A stretch of 64,000 bases of DNA. It comes from Amborella trichopoda (Eukaryota; Streptophyta; Magnoliopsida; Amborellales; Amborellaceae). Under the pieces are notes generated by a model, which was given only the letters and a program-made list of their open reading frames with translations, was not told where the DNA came from and searched no databases. Of this stretch, positions 11,322 to 22,476 are shown piece by piece. The position numbers and the translations under genes were made by a program. How positions within the stretch are numbered: position 1 is the first letter of the stretch; every line of letters begins with the position of its first letter. Location of the stretch: the NCBI RefSeq assembly GCF_000471905.2, contig NW_006498102.1, positions 231,258 to 295,257 of the forward strand, given 5' to 3'.

Positions 11322-12508
11322 AGTGTTCACAAAATCCAATCGGAACGGTTAACCGGACATGAGCCTGGAAGCGATTTAACCCCCCCTAACCGGTCAACGG
11401 CTGATTCAACCGCTCTAAGAGGGCAAGAGGGCAAGTCCCGAAAGATTAAAAAAATATTAAAAAATGAAAAAGATAAAAAATCTACTAAAATATAAAAAGA
11501 ATATAAAGAATGTGATTAAAACAAAACACACTAAAATGGAATTAAAAATTAATGAAAAATTCATTTTAACCAGTCGATTTGTGCTTTGAGATATTTTTAA
11601 ATTTTTTTTTGAAAAGATAAAAAAATATAAAAATGAGTATCAAGAACCAAAATCATTTTTAATCTTTACCATAATGTAAAGAATATTAAAATAGTGTTAA
11701 AAAAATCGACTCAACCAACTATTTTCTAAAGAAAATGATTCTTTTTTTTTTTTTTTTAAGAAAATGATCTTTTTTTTTAAGAAAATGATCCTTTTTTTTT
11801 AAAAAAAGAAGATGAAGAAAAAATTATGATTATATATAAGGGAAAAGTTTATGTCGAGCCTAGGTTCTAATCAATCAAACTAGAGCCTACCTCAAAATTT
11901 TCACTAGAAGAGGTTGTTTTGATGTCCAAATATCATTAAATTGATCATCTCGACATCAAGATGCATGGACATGAGAAAATATTGGATTTCAAGTGTTGGA
12001 AATAGTGCATCTTGTAACGCATTTTTGGACTGTCAATTTTCAAGCTTTTATAGATGTGCTCGATCTATGCTATTTTTGAAGCTTTAAATTTTATAACTAA
12101 AGATGAAAATATAATTTAACGCTATCACAAAACTTTCTAGTATTGAAACCATATTTCTCAACACTATTTGAAGGTGGGCTCTAATTTGATTGTTTAGAGC
12201 CTCAGCTCTATACAAACCGCACCCTATATAATATAAACCTTTATTAGTAAATTGCATATGGTAAGTAGTAAATGGCATATGGTTAGTGGTGTAATAGCGG
12301 ACGTTAGTGGTGTAGTAAATGGCAAATGGTAAGCATGGCATATGGTATGTAGTATTCCAATGTACTTTATATAAATTTGAAGTAGTATTCTATTTAAAGT
12401 TTAAAATACTAGGTGACCACCAAAACCGGCCAAAACCGGAACCGATCACTGGCCAGCTCCACTAACCGGCCGGTTAACGGTTAGATAGGCCGGTTTTGCA
12501 AACACAAT
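11322..12508 (+). mobile_element. hAT-like non-autonomous element, CCGG-rich family (with nested insertion)
   Basis: The flanking 8-mers are TTTAAAAT (11314-11321) and CTTAAAAT (12509-12516), a 7/8 match to an hAT-type TSD. The ends are inverted relatives: AGTGTTCACAAAATCC on the left and GGTTTTGCAAACACAAT on the right. The subterminal parts are rich in ACCGG and AACGGTTAACCGG. A family B element at 11840-12224 is nested inside. Related elements of about 0.5 kb sit in every AB-unit (22661-23183, 45478-45973, 50992-51524, 61004-61522). Confidence 0.7.
11840..12224 (+). mobile_element. Mutator-like miniature element, family B (nested in an hAT-like element)
   Basis: 385 bp. The left end is GGGAAAAGTTTATGTCGAGC and the right end is CTCTATACAAACCGCACCC. 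Their inner parts (CTAATCAATCAAACTAGAGCC and GGGCTCTAATTTGATTGTTT) are reverse complements. The flanking 9-mers TATATATAA and TATATAATA are near matches, as expected of an aged 9-bp TSD. Confidence 0.75.
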
Positions 12509-12534
12509 CTTAAAATCAAGTTAAACGAGCATTA

Positions 12535-12780
12535 TAGGAAGGAGGATACTCGGCGTGGGGTATACTAAGCCCGGTTAAGGTAATCTCTGACAATTTTACC
12601 CTTTTAAATATTTATTTATGTTTTGATCGTCTTTTCTCATAAAAAAATAGAGTCTAGTTTTGTTTATTGAATAAAGAATTGTATTTGAAGAGGTAGCAAT
12701 TGAGAACCGATTTTATTCTATTGTATTTATTTCAAGAGTGGTTTGATTCAATTTGGACATTGTAAGCGATCTTGCTGGTG
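12535..12780 (+). repeat. Left arm of a spaced inverted repeat
   Basis: The segment containing GTGGGGTATACTAAGC and TGAATAAAGAATTG matches, as reverse complement, 15250-15510. Mismatches and small indels are scattered through the match. The arms are separated by about 2.5 kb that holds three miniature elements. Confidence 0.7.
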
Positions 12781-12831
12781 TAGTAATAAATAAATATATT
12801 TTTTAAGTATATACACCTTGCTTTATCACAA

Positions 12832-13222
12832 AGGGTACAGTTAGCATATAGATGCATCCGTAGCTGTAGAGGTAAGGTGAACCCTCAAATTTTATCATGG
12901 TATATAATTTGATGTAAAATGTTCTTAGGATCATGTCAAAATCTATTTCTATATCTAATTATAAAATTTTAAATTTCAAAAATAGTTAAAATCAAGTAGA
13001 TCTATAAACATATAAAAATCTTAAAAATGGACGGTATAGATAATAGGTTGTAAAATGCACTATTTTTGAGACTTAAAATCTTTTTATTTTTCATGGTCAT
13101 ACATCACGATGTCGAGATGATCAATCAAAAGGTTTCATCATTAAAACTATCTTTTCCAATGGATTTTTGAGTTACAATAGTAGTTGTAGAGGTAAGGTTG
13201 CAGCCTTATATAAACTTTTTCC
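12832..13222 (-). mobile_element. Mutator-like miniature element, family A
   Basis: 391 bp in reverse orientation, flanked by a perfect 9-bp duplication TTATCACAA (12823-12831 and 13223-13231). The internal sequence matches 147-540 and 14244-14631. An uninterrupted relative of the insertion site is visible near 15755-15770 (CTTTATCACAAAG). Confidence 0.8.
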
Positions 13223-13404
13223 TTATCACAAATTCCTTTGAGTATTCACACATGTTTCTTATTTTCTTTTCTTCTACTTTAATGGCGTTCATGCTCAAAT
13301 TCTCGACACCCTTCAAATACAAATGTATCATGGACTTGGGCCAAAACGCTTCAAAAATCTGGGTCTATTACAATAATAAACGTATGTAACTTTATATATC
13401 TCAA
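13223..13404 (+). repeat. Short dispersed repeat shared with 41255-41435
   Basis: The strings GTATTCACACATGTTT, TTCTTCTACTTT, ATGCTCAAATTCTC and CACCCTTCAAATACAAAT occur here and, partly duplicated, at 41255-41435. A 63-codon ORF in it is not conserved between the two copies. Confidence 0.6.
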
Positions 13405-13787
13405 GGGAAAAGTTATCTAGTGCCGAGGATCTAAACAATCAAATTTGAGCCTACTTCAAAATTTTTATTAGAAGATGTTGTTTTGATGCTCAAATATCCT
13501 CAAATTGATCATCTCGACATCAAGGTGCATGGGCATGAGAAAATAATGGATTTCAAGTTTGTGAAATGGTGTATTTTGTAATGCATTTTTGGACCGTCAA
13601 TTTTCAAGATTTCATAGATCTGTCGATCTACACTATTTTTGAAGTTTTAAACCTTATAAATAAAAATAAAAATATATTTTAAGGATATGACAAAGATTTC
13701 CAGTATTGAAATTGGATTTGTCAACACTACTTGAAAGTAGGCTCTAATTTGATTGTTTAGAGCCTAAGCTCTATACAAACCGCACCC
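13405..13787 (+). mobile_element. Mutator-like miniature element, family B (clean TSD)
   Basis: 383 bp between perfect 9-bp duplications ATATCTCAA (13396-13404 and 13788-13796). The terminal inverted repeats are about 45 bp: the left end carries GATCTAAACAATCAAATTTG and the right end carries TTTGATTGTTTAGAGCCTAA. It is non-coding. This copy and 62993-63402 define the family boundaries best. Confidence 0.85.
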
Positions 13788-13864
13788 ATATCTCAATTAA
13801 CACGTTTGGCAGCCTCGATGCAAAGATGCAAAGTTACTGTAGAAACCATCTCGATATGTTCTCA

Positions 13865-15235
13865 GCTCCTCCCGCAATATAAGAAATAATATTAGTAAGC
13901 CCTCACCATAGTTTATATATATAAAAAAAAAGAACAACTTTAATTCATCATGTGAGCAATTTCAAAAAGAAATCATTTTTGAGTTAATACTTATTATGGC
14001 AATTCAATTGACTTTTCCAATTGTTGTTTTTTCTAATTTTATTTTATTAAAATCACTATCATTCCAAAAGGTGTTTTTAATTTTTATTTTTTGTTAAATA
14101 GAAACATCATTGGTCAAAGCTAAAATAAAGTAGTCCCTCTTTGGCTAAAGTAAAGCATTCACTCTCATAATTGCCTTGTAGCACAAATGAACACAAGTGC
14201 TTTTAAGAGACTAATACGATAAAAGTAAAAAGCATTATGTAATGGAAAAAATTTATATAAGGATGCAACCTCATAATGTAGAAGTACAGATGCACCTAAA
14301 AAATTCATAGAAAATGGTAGTTTTAATGTTGAAAAACCATTTGATTAATCATCTCAACGTCGAGATATAGGACCATGAAAAATAAAAAGATTTTAAGTCT
14401 CTGAAATAGTGAATTTTATAACATATTATCTACACCGTCCATTTTCAAGATTTTCATTTGTTTATAGATCTACTTGATTTTAACCATTTTCGAAATTTAA
14501 AATTTTATAATTAGATATAATAATAGATTTTGAGATAATCCTAAGAACATTTTACATCAAAATTATATACCACGATAAAATTTGAAAGTGCATCTTACCT
14601 CTAAGGATGTATCCGTATGCCAACTGCAGCCTTATGTAATTATCTTGTTGACACTCCCCATTAAGCTAATAGGGGTAAAACCATTTATATTATTAATCAA
14701 TATTTTTATATGGGAAGCCATTCAACAAAAAACCAACAATGCTCAAGATTTATGTTCATAATGGGCCAACTTGCTGCGAATTATTCGTAACAAATTATAA
14801 CTGGTCGGATTAGAATAAGATGTTTTTTTACTCATTTGAGGGCCCATTTTCCAAATACACATTTCGCAGCGATGTTTGTTCCATATTGCTGTTGTGAAAT
14901 ATTTATGTTTGAGTTTTTTTTTTCCTTCAGCCTAAGCTGCCTATGAAAGGCGTGTATCGTTGTCCTGAAAAAAGGGACGATATGAAAGTTCAATTGCAGA
15001 TGACTTGCAACAAAAAATCACATAAAAAAAAAAAACCAATATATTTTAATCAATGTTAACAATATGGCAAGTTCATTCGAGACCTGTTGAGTCCCAATAA
15101 AAAACAACGGAACTCACTCAATTCTAATATTATTATGACCATACAATGGCATTATACCTAGGGAGCCAAGGGAATGTTTGGGTAGAGGACAAAGCTTGAA
15201 CTTGAACTTGAACTTGACTTGACTCGTGTCTATAT
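13865..15235 (+). repeat. AB-unit fragment (B part), split by a family A element
   Basis: It shares with the other AB-units the order TTAAATAGAAACATCATTGG, then TTGTTGACACTCCCCA, TTTATATTATTAATCAATAT, TCATAATGGGCCAACTTG, ATGAAAGTTCAATTGCAGAT, and GTTTGGGTAGAGGACAAAGC. The insertion of family A at 14244-14631 divides it. It has no coding capacity. Confidence 0.65.
14244..14631 (+). mobile_element. Mutator-like miniature element, family A (clean TSD)
   Basis: 388 bp flanked by a perfect 9-bp duplication TTATGTAAT (14235-14243 and 14632-14640). The surrounding AB-unit continues across it, so the empty site can be read in other AB-unit copies (for example 52310-52325). Confidence 0.85.
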
Positions 15236-15249
15236 TTTTTATATTTCTA

Positions 15250-15510
15250 AATATGTAAGATCACCTACAATGTCCAAATATAATCAAATCACTTTTGAAA
15301 TAAATAAAATAATATAAAATCGATTCTCACTTGCTATATCTTCAAATGCAATTCTTTATTCAACAAACAAAAATAGATGACTTTATTGTTTTATGGGAAG
15401 AGAAGATCAAAATATAAATAAATATAAATATTTAAAAATGTTAAATTGTCGGAGATTACTTCAACCGAGCTTAGTATACCCCACGTCAAGTCTCCTTCTT
15501 GAGGACGTCT
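15250..15510 (-). repeat. Right arm of a spaced inverted repeat
   Basis: Reverse complement of 12535-12780; landmarks are CAATTCTTTATTCAACAAAC and GCTTAGTATACCCCAC. Further out, 15610-15715 is an inverted match to 11156-11290, so the inverted relation extends beyond the arms if the hAT-like insertion at 11322-12508 is taken out. Confidence 0.65.
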
Positions 15511-15791
15511 CCTCCTTGTGCTCGTGCTCGGGATCTATGATAGGTATGTTGATTTTTCTACTATGACAAAAATCCACTCAATGACTTAATCATGATCAAA
15601 CCTCTTAGCTTGATTTTAGAGAGATAAGAAATAAATATCAAGAGAGAGGGAGAGATCTACTAGCAAGGGGTTCCACCCCTTTGCTACCTACAAAGAAAGA
15701 CACCACCTAGGCTTAAGAATAAATTTTTTTTTTAAAATATATACACTATGCTTTATCACAAAGTCATTTCATAAATCACCTTATTTCTTAT

Positions 15792-16025
15792 GGGAAAGGT
15801 TTCTATGCTTCCCTGACAACATAGAAGGTCTATCCTCTCCCTACCATCCAGTTGTCCAATTTTGATCAAGAGAGTCATTCACCGTTTGATCTTAGATCCG
15901 ACGTCTCAAAGTAGTGTATTTTTAGTTTTTTTACAAATTGTATGAATATGAAATTTGGTACGTGCCATCTTCTCATTGGGCGCACCTATTAAAAATAATT
16001 TTTCAATAAAATATAATGACCAAAA
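15792..16025 (+). mobile_element. Miniature inverted-repeat element, family C (3'-truncated)
   Basis: It begins GGGAAAGGTTTCTATGCTTC and matches the first half of 10221-10737, up to an ATAAAATATAATGACCAAAA string. It then changes abruptly to an inverted AB-unit fragment at about 16030-16139. The right terminal repeat is missing. Confidence 0.7.
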
Positions 16026-16139
16026 TTTAATAAAAAAATAAAAATTACAAACCCCTTTTGGAATGATAGTGATTTTAATAAAATAAAATTAAAAAAAACA
16101 GCAATAGGAAAAGTCAATTGAATTGCTATATTGAATTCC

Positions 16140-17089
16140 CAAGAATACTTAAATGGGTGGGCGTCCCGCTCACTTAATCCACATGTTTTTAAATTTTGGG
16201 CCCCATATTTTATGGAGGTCCCATATATTTTAAAAAAATATTTTATTTAAAACATTAGAAAATTAAATTTTTTTGATTTATAAATCCAAATGACAAAAAT
16301 AAAATATTTGAAATTTACAAAAACTCAAATAAACATTCTAAAAATTACGTAACATAAAATTAATTAATTTTGATGGGAATCAGATCCATTAGATCTAGAA
16401 AATTATCAATACATGAGAGCACTCCACTTTAAACTGCGAATCATGATCCGCTTTGCTTTCTCATACTAACCCAGCAGTTCTCATGACCTGCAGTCTACTG
16501 CAGAGGCTCATGATTGGACAACCAAAGTCAGCCAATAGACTAGAAGATGCAATCCCAGTTTATGGATTTCTGGTTCTCTATCAAAGCTAGAGACAAAAAT
16601 CATGGTCCTCCAGACCATGATACAACCATGACTCTATGGGCATAGGGGTAATTCTCGCAAATGTACATGCTTCGCTCTTATTGGCGAATCTCAAAACCAA
16701 TATCTATGTATATATCATGTGATGATATAACGATGTAGTTTTAGCCTTGTCTTTAAAGGCTATTCATCACACACAAGGGCCATATGGTCCCTCGGCTCTC
16801 ATCCAGGTATACACCGACCTTATCAAGGGTTAACCTATTAAACCCTTCTCGGTTAGATCCCTATACCCGAGTATCTTGGGTTTCTCAGTTAGATCCCTAT
16901 GCCCAAGTATCTTGGGTTTTTTCAAACCTTGACTGGCCTAGCTTGTCGAGCCTAGTCCGAGTATCAGCAAATAACATTTGTCTAGTATGGTCCACAAAAG
17001 ACCACACTCCTACTGAGTTTATGTTTCATTTATTAAATATGTTTTATACAATCTCTCATAAGGCCTTTAAAAGCTACGTAAACCCAACA
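16140..17089 (-). mobile_element. 3' LTR of the minus-strand copia element (truncated at its outer end)
   Basis: Read on the minus strand it starts TGTTGGGTTTACGTAG at 17089, right after the polypurine tract AAGTGGGAGA. It ends near 16140, where AB-unit sequence begins. The last 500 bp or so present in the other LTR copies are missing. Confidence 0.75.
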
Positions 17090-17104
17090 TCTCCCACTTA
17101 GCCT

Positions 17105-18720
17105 TTGGAGGCCTTATAATCTGTCTTCCTCACTTTCTTTAATTCCAATCTCCCTTACATGCTTTGTATAAACATTTGGAGCTAGCCCTTTTGCGAGTGG
17201 ATCTGCTATCATCACCTCGATAGGTATGTAGTTGATGTAAGTCTCTCTGTACTGCACCTCATTACGTAGATGATAGAGAAATACTTTATATGCTGAAAAT
17301 TTGTATGAAATCTTGGCTCCTTCGATCAACATATAGCGGTCGTATTTTCACAATAGAGTCTCACATCCCTACACTAAATTGGCTTGATATCAAGTTGATT
17401 AAGAAATTTCCTAATCCATATCACCTCTTTGGCTGGCAAGCAACACACCATGTATTTTGATTCCATAGTGGACAATGCTATTATATCCTGTTTCTTTGAC
17501 TTGCAAGAAACAATCCCTCTTCCAAACATGAATACATATCCAGATGTTGACTTCATGTCATTTGGATCCCTTTAATGGTTGGCATCGGAATATCCTTCAA
17601 GAGCGATTTTTGATCCTCCCCTATATGTAAATGCACAATTCACAGTCCCTTTCATGTATCTTAAAATTCTCTTAACCGCCTTCTAATGTTCCACTCTTGA
17701 ATTGTATAGGAACCGGCTAACCATGCTCATGACGAAAGACAACTTAGGTCTTGTCCCGGCCATTGCATACATAAGGGATCCCACTGCACTTCTATATGGT
17801 ACTCTCTCCATAATTTTCATTTCTTCTACGTCATCGTCATTAGGGTACATTTTATTACTAAGATTTGTTTTCTTATCAATCGAGGTTGTCATGGGCTTAC
17901 ATTTATCCACGTCAAACTTTTCCAACTCCTTGTTGCAATAGGTCGTTTGGAAAAGTTGAATGGTTCTTCTCTCTGTTTCTTGCAATCTTTATGCCCAACA
18001 CATATGAAGTTTCCCCAATATCTTTCATATCAAAGTATTGTGTGAGGAATTTCTTAGTTTCCAACACAAGGTTTATTGAGCTACTAATAATCAACATATC
18101 ATCCACAGATAAACAGATGAATATGACATCACTCCCGTTTATAGATAAAAAAGTCTTCTTGATTATGAATAAATCCTGCAAATACAAAGACTCTTGGAAT
18201 TTAAGGTACCATTGGCGCGATACTTGTTTTAGGCCATAAAGGGATTTATTAAGTTTGCACACTAGGTTCCCTTTTCAATTTTCTTCAAATGCCTCAGGTT
18301 GTTTCATATAAATTTATTCTTCCAAATCCCCATTTAGGAAGGCTGTCTTTACATCAATTTGATAGACTTCAAAGTCAAAATGGCCTGCGATGGCTATATA
18401 GTGATTCTAATGGATTGAAACTTGGCAACTGGTGAAAATGTTTCCTCATAGCCTATTCCTTTCTTTTGGTTAAATCCCTTGGCTACTAGTCTAGCATTGT
18501 ATTTTTCTAGCTTCTTTTTTTATTTAAGTTTCTTCTTGAAAATCCACTTGCATTCTATGGCCATTTGATTTCAAGGTAGAGGTATTAATTTCCAAACATG
18601 ATTTTGGTTAATGGATGAGTATTCATCTTTCATTGCTTCTACACAATAGTTTTTTTCAAAACAGGTTATAGCTTCTCGGTTAGTTTTAGGCTCATTATCT
18701 AGTTCATCCCCAATCCTATC
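17105..18720 (-). pseudogene. Ty1/copia reverse transcriptase and RNase H remnant
   Basis: On the minus strand the RT shows the copia signs NKSLYGLKQ, LSVDDMLI (the catalytic YVDD region, here with Ser for Tyr) and YVLGIKIARNREK, all at 17912-18262. These are followed by KFDVDKCKP and VPYRSAVGSLMYAM (17683-17985) and RNase H pieces [24 protein letters not shown] and [12 protein letters not shown] (17374-17556). The tail EVMIADPLAKGLAPN lies at 17114-17332. At least four frame breaks separate these blocks, so no functional protein can be made. The upstream RT half (18262-18720) is more decayed. The block is nearly the inverted counterpart of the pol fragment at 7765-8703. Confidence 0.8.
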
Positions 18721-18969
18721 GTAGTATTCTCTCAAGTAGGTAAAGTGTTCAAGGTATTGAGGTGGTCTTGTAACTCGATTACTCTTTCTTGGTTCGAGAA
18801 GTTTAGATTATATTTGAGGTTCAGGCTCGGGTTCTCGATTCCCAACCTTGGCACTAGCCATCTCATAGTGATCGGCTTACTTGTGACTAATTCTTGCTTT
18901 AAGGAATTCATCCTCAAAAAAATGGGCATCCCGGCTTTCAATGACCGCCCCATTTTATAGGTTGTAGAA

Positions 18970-19780
18970 TCAATACCCCTTACAATAGTTAGGGTAGTCA
19001 ATGAAGATAATCTTGACAATTTTGGGATCTAGTTTTGTCCGGTTTTGGTAAGGGATAAGGACATGAGCTGAGCAACTCCATACTCTTAAGTGAATGAGGG
19101 AAGGAGTACGACTGGTAAATATTTTGTGAGAAGCAAGAGGGATAGCTTTGGTGGGAGTTCGGTTCAGAATGTAATCTGCTGCTAATACTGCTTCCCCCAA
19201 AAAAACTAAGGAAAATTTTACATGCCTCATCATACATCTCATCATCTCTACCAAGATCCTATTCTATCTCTCGGGAACTCCATTTTCTTCTAGTGTGTAG
19301 GGCATAGTAAATTGATGAATAATCCCAAGCTCTGCACACAAGTCTTTAAAGAGTTTGGAAGAGTACTTGTCAATGAAGATGATCTTAACAATTTTGGGAT
19401 TTAGTTTTGTCCGATTTTGGTATGGGATAAGGACATGAGCTGAGCAACCCCATACTCTTAAGTGATCGAGGGACGGAGTACGACTAGTAAATATTTCGTG
19501 AGAAGCAAGAGGGATAGCTTTGGTGGGAGTTCGGCTCAGAATGTAATCGGCTGCTAATACTGCTTCCCCCAAAAAATCTAGGGAAAATTTTGCATGCCTC
19601 ATCATACATCTCATCATCTCTACCATGGTCCTATTCTGTCTCTCGGGAACTCCATTTTCTTCCAGTGTGTAGGGCATAGTAAATTGATGAATAATCCCAA
19701 GCTCTGAACACAAGTCTTTAAAGTGTTTGAAAGAGTACTTGCCACTTCTATCGGTTCTTAGGATTTTTATTTTCAAGTTT
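18970..19780 (-). pseudogene. Ty1/copia integrase remnant with an in-frame tandem duplication
   Basis: The minus-strand frame reads a copia integrase core: ILRTDRSGKYSFKHFKDLC, IHQFTMPYTLEENGVPERQN, then SFLGEAVLAADYILNR-like and TPTKAIPLASH, and the RVWGCSAHVLIPYQNR segment. A segment of 372 bp (124 codons) is present twice: CAATGAAGAT starts at 18999 and again at 19371. The protein therefore repeats from the core to the C-terminal part in the same frame. The second copy is separated by a stop near 19255. RT sequence follows on its downstream side. Confidence 0.8.
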
Positions 19781-19984
19781 GTTAGGTTTTCTACCTCAGC
19801 TTTGTAAATTTTTAATTTTTCTAAAGCCTCGGATTAGTGTGCATAAGATACATATGGCCATATCCCGAGTAGTCATCAATAAAAGCGATGAAGTACCTTT
19901 TACGGCTTTTGGTAGCCACATTCATAAGATACAAGTGGCCACAAGTCGTCCGGTCATTACAACTTCATTATGATTTTTCACTAT

Positions 19985-20302
19985 AACCTTTTATCCAACA
20001 AAGGTAGTGATAAATCCATCCTTAGACATCTTGAAAACGAAAATCACGCACTTCCTCATTTCGAGAGTATAAAGTGCTTGTTTTACGATCATTATCTTTC
20101 CATTCTTCAATTCAAGGGAGTAGTCTCCAACACCCAACACCTCGGTCTTTTGATTTCCTCTCATGAAGATATGTTGTTCGCCCGACTTCACGAGAGTAAA
20201 AGTATGAAACCCTTCCTTGGTGTTTGTCACATAAGTCGTAGCTCCCGAGTCAAGACACCAAGATGCATCCTTGGGGTCGGCCAACAAGGTTTTGAAGACC
20301 AC
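19985..20302 (-). pseudogene. Ty1/copia protease remnant
   Basis: The minus strand encodes WCLDSGATTYVTNTKEGF, with the aspartic protease DSGA motif, followed by LGVGDYSLELKNGKIMIV and a pre-integrase stretch (KQALYTLEMRKCVIFVFKMS). It lies between the gag end and the integrase, the order expected for copia. About 200 bp of poorly readable sequence separates it from the integrase. Confidence 0.75.
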
Positions 20303-20945
20303 ACAACCAAGTTCTTTGTTGGTTCCTGGATTCTTGTTGAACTTACAATTCCTTGTAATGTGTCTTACCTTCTTGCAAACAAAATAAGTTATATTCTCTC
20401 TTTTCTCTTTATATTTGTTCTCCTTAGATCCATGTTTTTTCTTAAAACGTTCTTACCCTTTCCCTTATAAGGCTTAAAGAAGGGTTTAAATTTTACAATA
20501 TGTACTGTCTCTTTCGGTGCTAGAGTGTAGCGCGCATTCCTTTTCTCTTCTTCTCTTTTGAGTGCAGTGATTAGCTCCTCTAGCTTGAGAGCTTTTGATC
20601 GCACCGCAACATAAGTGATGAAAGTATCCTAAGAATTGGGAAGTGAGTTCATGAGATAAACCACTTGCATGGGCTCTTTGGGTTGCATTCCAGTGGCTTG
20701 TACCTCTCGAATGACTGCACAAAAAGTGTGCACGTGATCCGATATTTTCGTGCTCTCGCTCGTCTTGAGTTCATTGTACTTTTTCATGGCTAATGATTGT
20801 TTTATAAGTGATGGATCAACATGCTCCCTATCAAGTCTCTCGTGCATCTCTTTTACCGTGCTCATTGACTCATATTCTGATGCATATTAGTCGACCATCG
20901 CGCAAAGCAATACATTCCGTATTCGCATATTTTTGTGCTTCCAAC
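20303..20945 (-). pseudogene. Ty1/copia gag remnant with a damaged zinc knuckle
   Basis: The minus strand gives a UBN2-type gag segment (KEMHERLDREHVDPSLIKQS, HVHTFCAVIREVQATGMQP, VVYLMNSLPNS; 20629-20865). A basic segment follows (KALKLEELITALKREEEKRN; 20389-20604). Next is a zinc knuckle read as YFVCKKVRHITRNC at about 20345-20390. The CX4HX4C part is intact, but the first cysteine is replaced by tyrosine. The gag start is absent: 5' LTR sequence begins around 20946 with no primer binding site in between, which indicates a deletion at the LTR/gag junction. Confidence 0.7.
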
Positions 20946-22476
20946 TAGTGTATTTGAGGTAGAGAGAGAGAGAATTCTTAAAGAGAGACAAGAGAATACA
21001 TATCGAATTTTATGAGGTTGTAGGGACAGAGAGAATTCTTAAAGAGAGAGAAGAGAATACAGATCGAATTTTATGAGGTGGGAGACCTCCTTTCATATAT
21101 TTTCTATACCATAGATTTTGCTTGCAGGCTCCTCCTTTTATATATTTTATATGCCATAGATTTTGCTTCAATCCGTCGGGTCAAATCTCAACAGTCGATT
21201 TACAGAGATTTGTAGGGTGAGAAATTTGAGCCATCCATCTCCGTGATCCACCTTATCCTCCATTTCCTAAATCTACTGTCATTAAATAAGAAAAATTTAT
21301 ATTTTAATATATCCATCCTTAACTATTGGATCAAATACAGAGATTTTATAAATATATAAAATAATCAACTTTATCACATAATTTATAATAAATATCTCAA
21401 ATATTCAACATTATAACATAAGTTATAATAAATATCTCAAATATTCACCCTTATTTGGCTATACCTAAAAGATAGGCCAACCAAGATGATAAACATTCTT
21501 TCCAAGAAGTATACGTAAATGGGTGGGGCATGCCAGGTGGCCACGCGTGGGCCCATCTAATCCACATGTTTTTAAATTTTGGTGCCATATTTTATGGAGG
21601 CCCCATATCTTTTTAAAAAATATTTTATTTGATATTTATAATTTTTAAATCATATATTTTGTTTAAAAAATTGAAAAAATAATTTCTCTTGATTTATAAA
21701 TCCAAATGTCAAATATAAAATATTATAAGATTCACAAAAATTCAAATAAATATTCTAAAAATCATATAATATAGAATTAATTAAAATTAATTAATTATGA
21801 AGGGAATCATATCCGTTAGATCTAAGAAATTGTCAATACATCGGAGCAATCAACCTTCAACTGAGAATCACGATCTGCCCAACTTTCTCAAATTGATCCA
21901 GCAGTTCTCATGACTCACAATCCACTGCAGAGACTCATGATTGGACCACCAAAGTCAGCCAAAAGACTAAGAGATACAATTTCAGTTTATGGATTTTAGT
22001 TTCTCCCGTAGAGAAAAGAATTATGTTCCTCCAAACCATGATGCAATCATGTCTCTATGGTGCATAGGGGTAGTCTCTTGCACATGTACACTCTCCACCA
22101 TCATTGGCGAATGTCAAAACGGATATTTATGTACATGCAATGTGATGATATAATGATGAGGTTTTAGCCTTGTCTCTAAAGGCTATTCATTACAAGCAAA
22201 GGTCACACGGTCCCTCGGCTCTTATCCAGGTGTAATCCAACTTCATCAAGGGTTAACCCAATAACCCTTCTCGGTTAGATCCTTATACCTAGGTATCTTG
22301 GGTTTTTCCAAACCTTGGCTGACGTAGATCATTGAGCCTAATTCAAGTATCAACAAATAACATTTACGTGGTATGATCCACAAAATGTCTACACTCCTAC
22401 TGAGTTTATGTCTCATTTATTAAATATGTTTTATACAGTCTCTCATAAGGTCTTTAAAGTCCACACAAACCCAACA
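20946..22476 (-). mobile_element. 5' LTR of the minus-strand copia element
   Basis: About 1.53 kb. Read on the minus strand it starts TGTTGGGTTTGTGTGG (22476 downward) and ends in a CT-rich stretch near 20946. It contains two tandem copies of a GAGAATTCTTAAAGAGAGA module (20968 and 21030). The outer flank begins ATTCGATCCATAAATAACC, which is AB-unit sequence. The identical junction recurs at 60824/60825. Confidence 0.75.
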
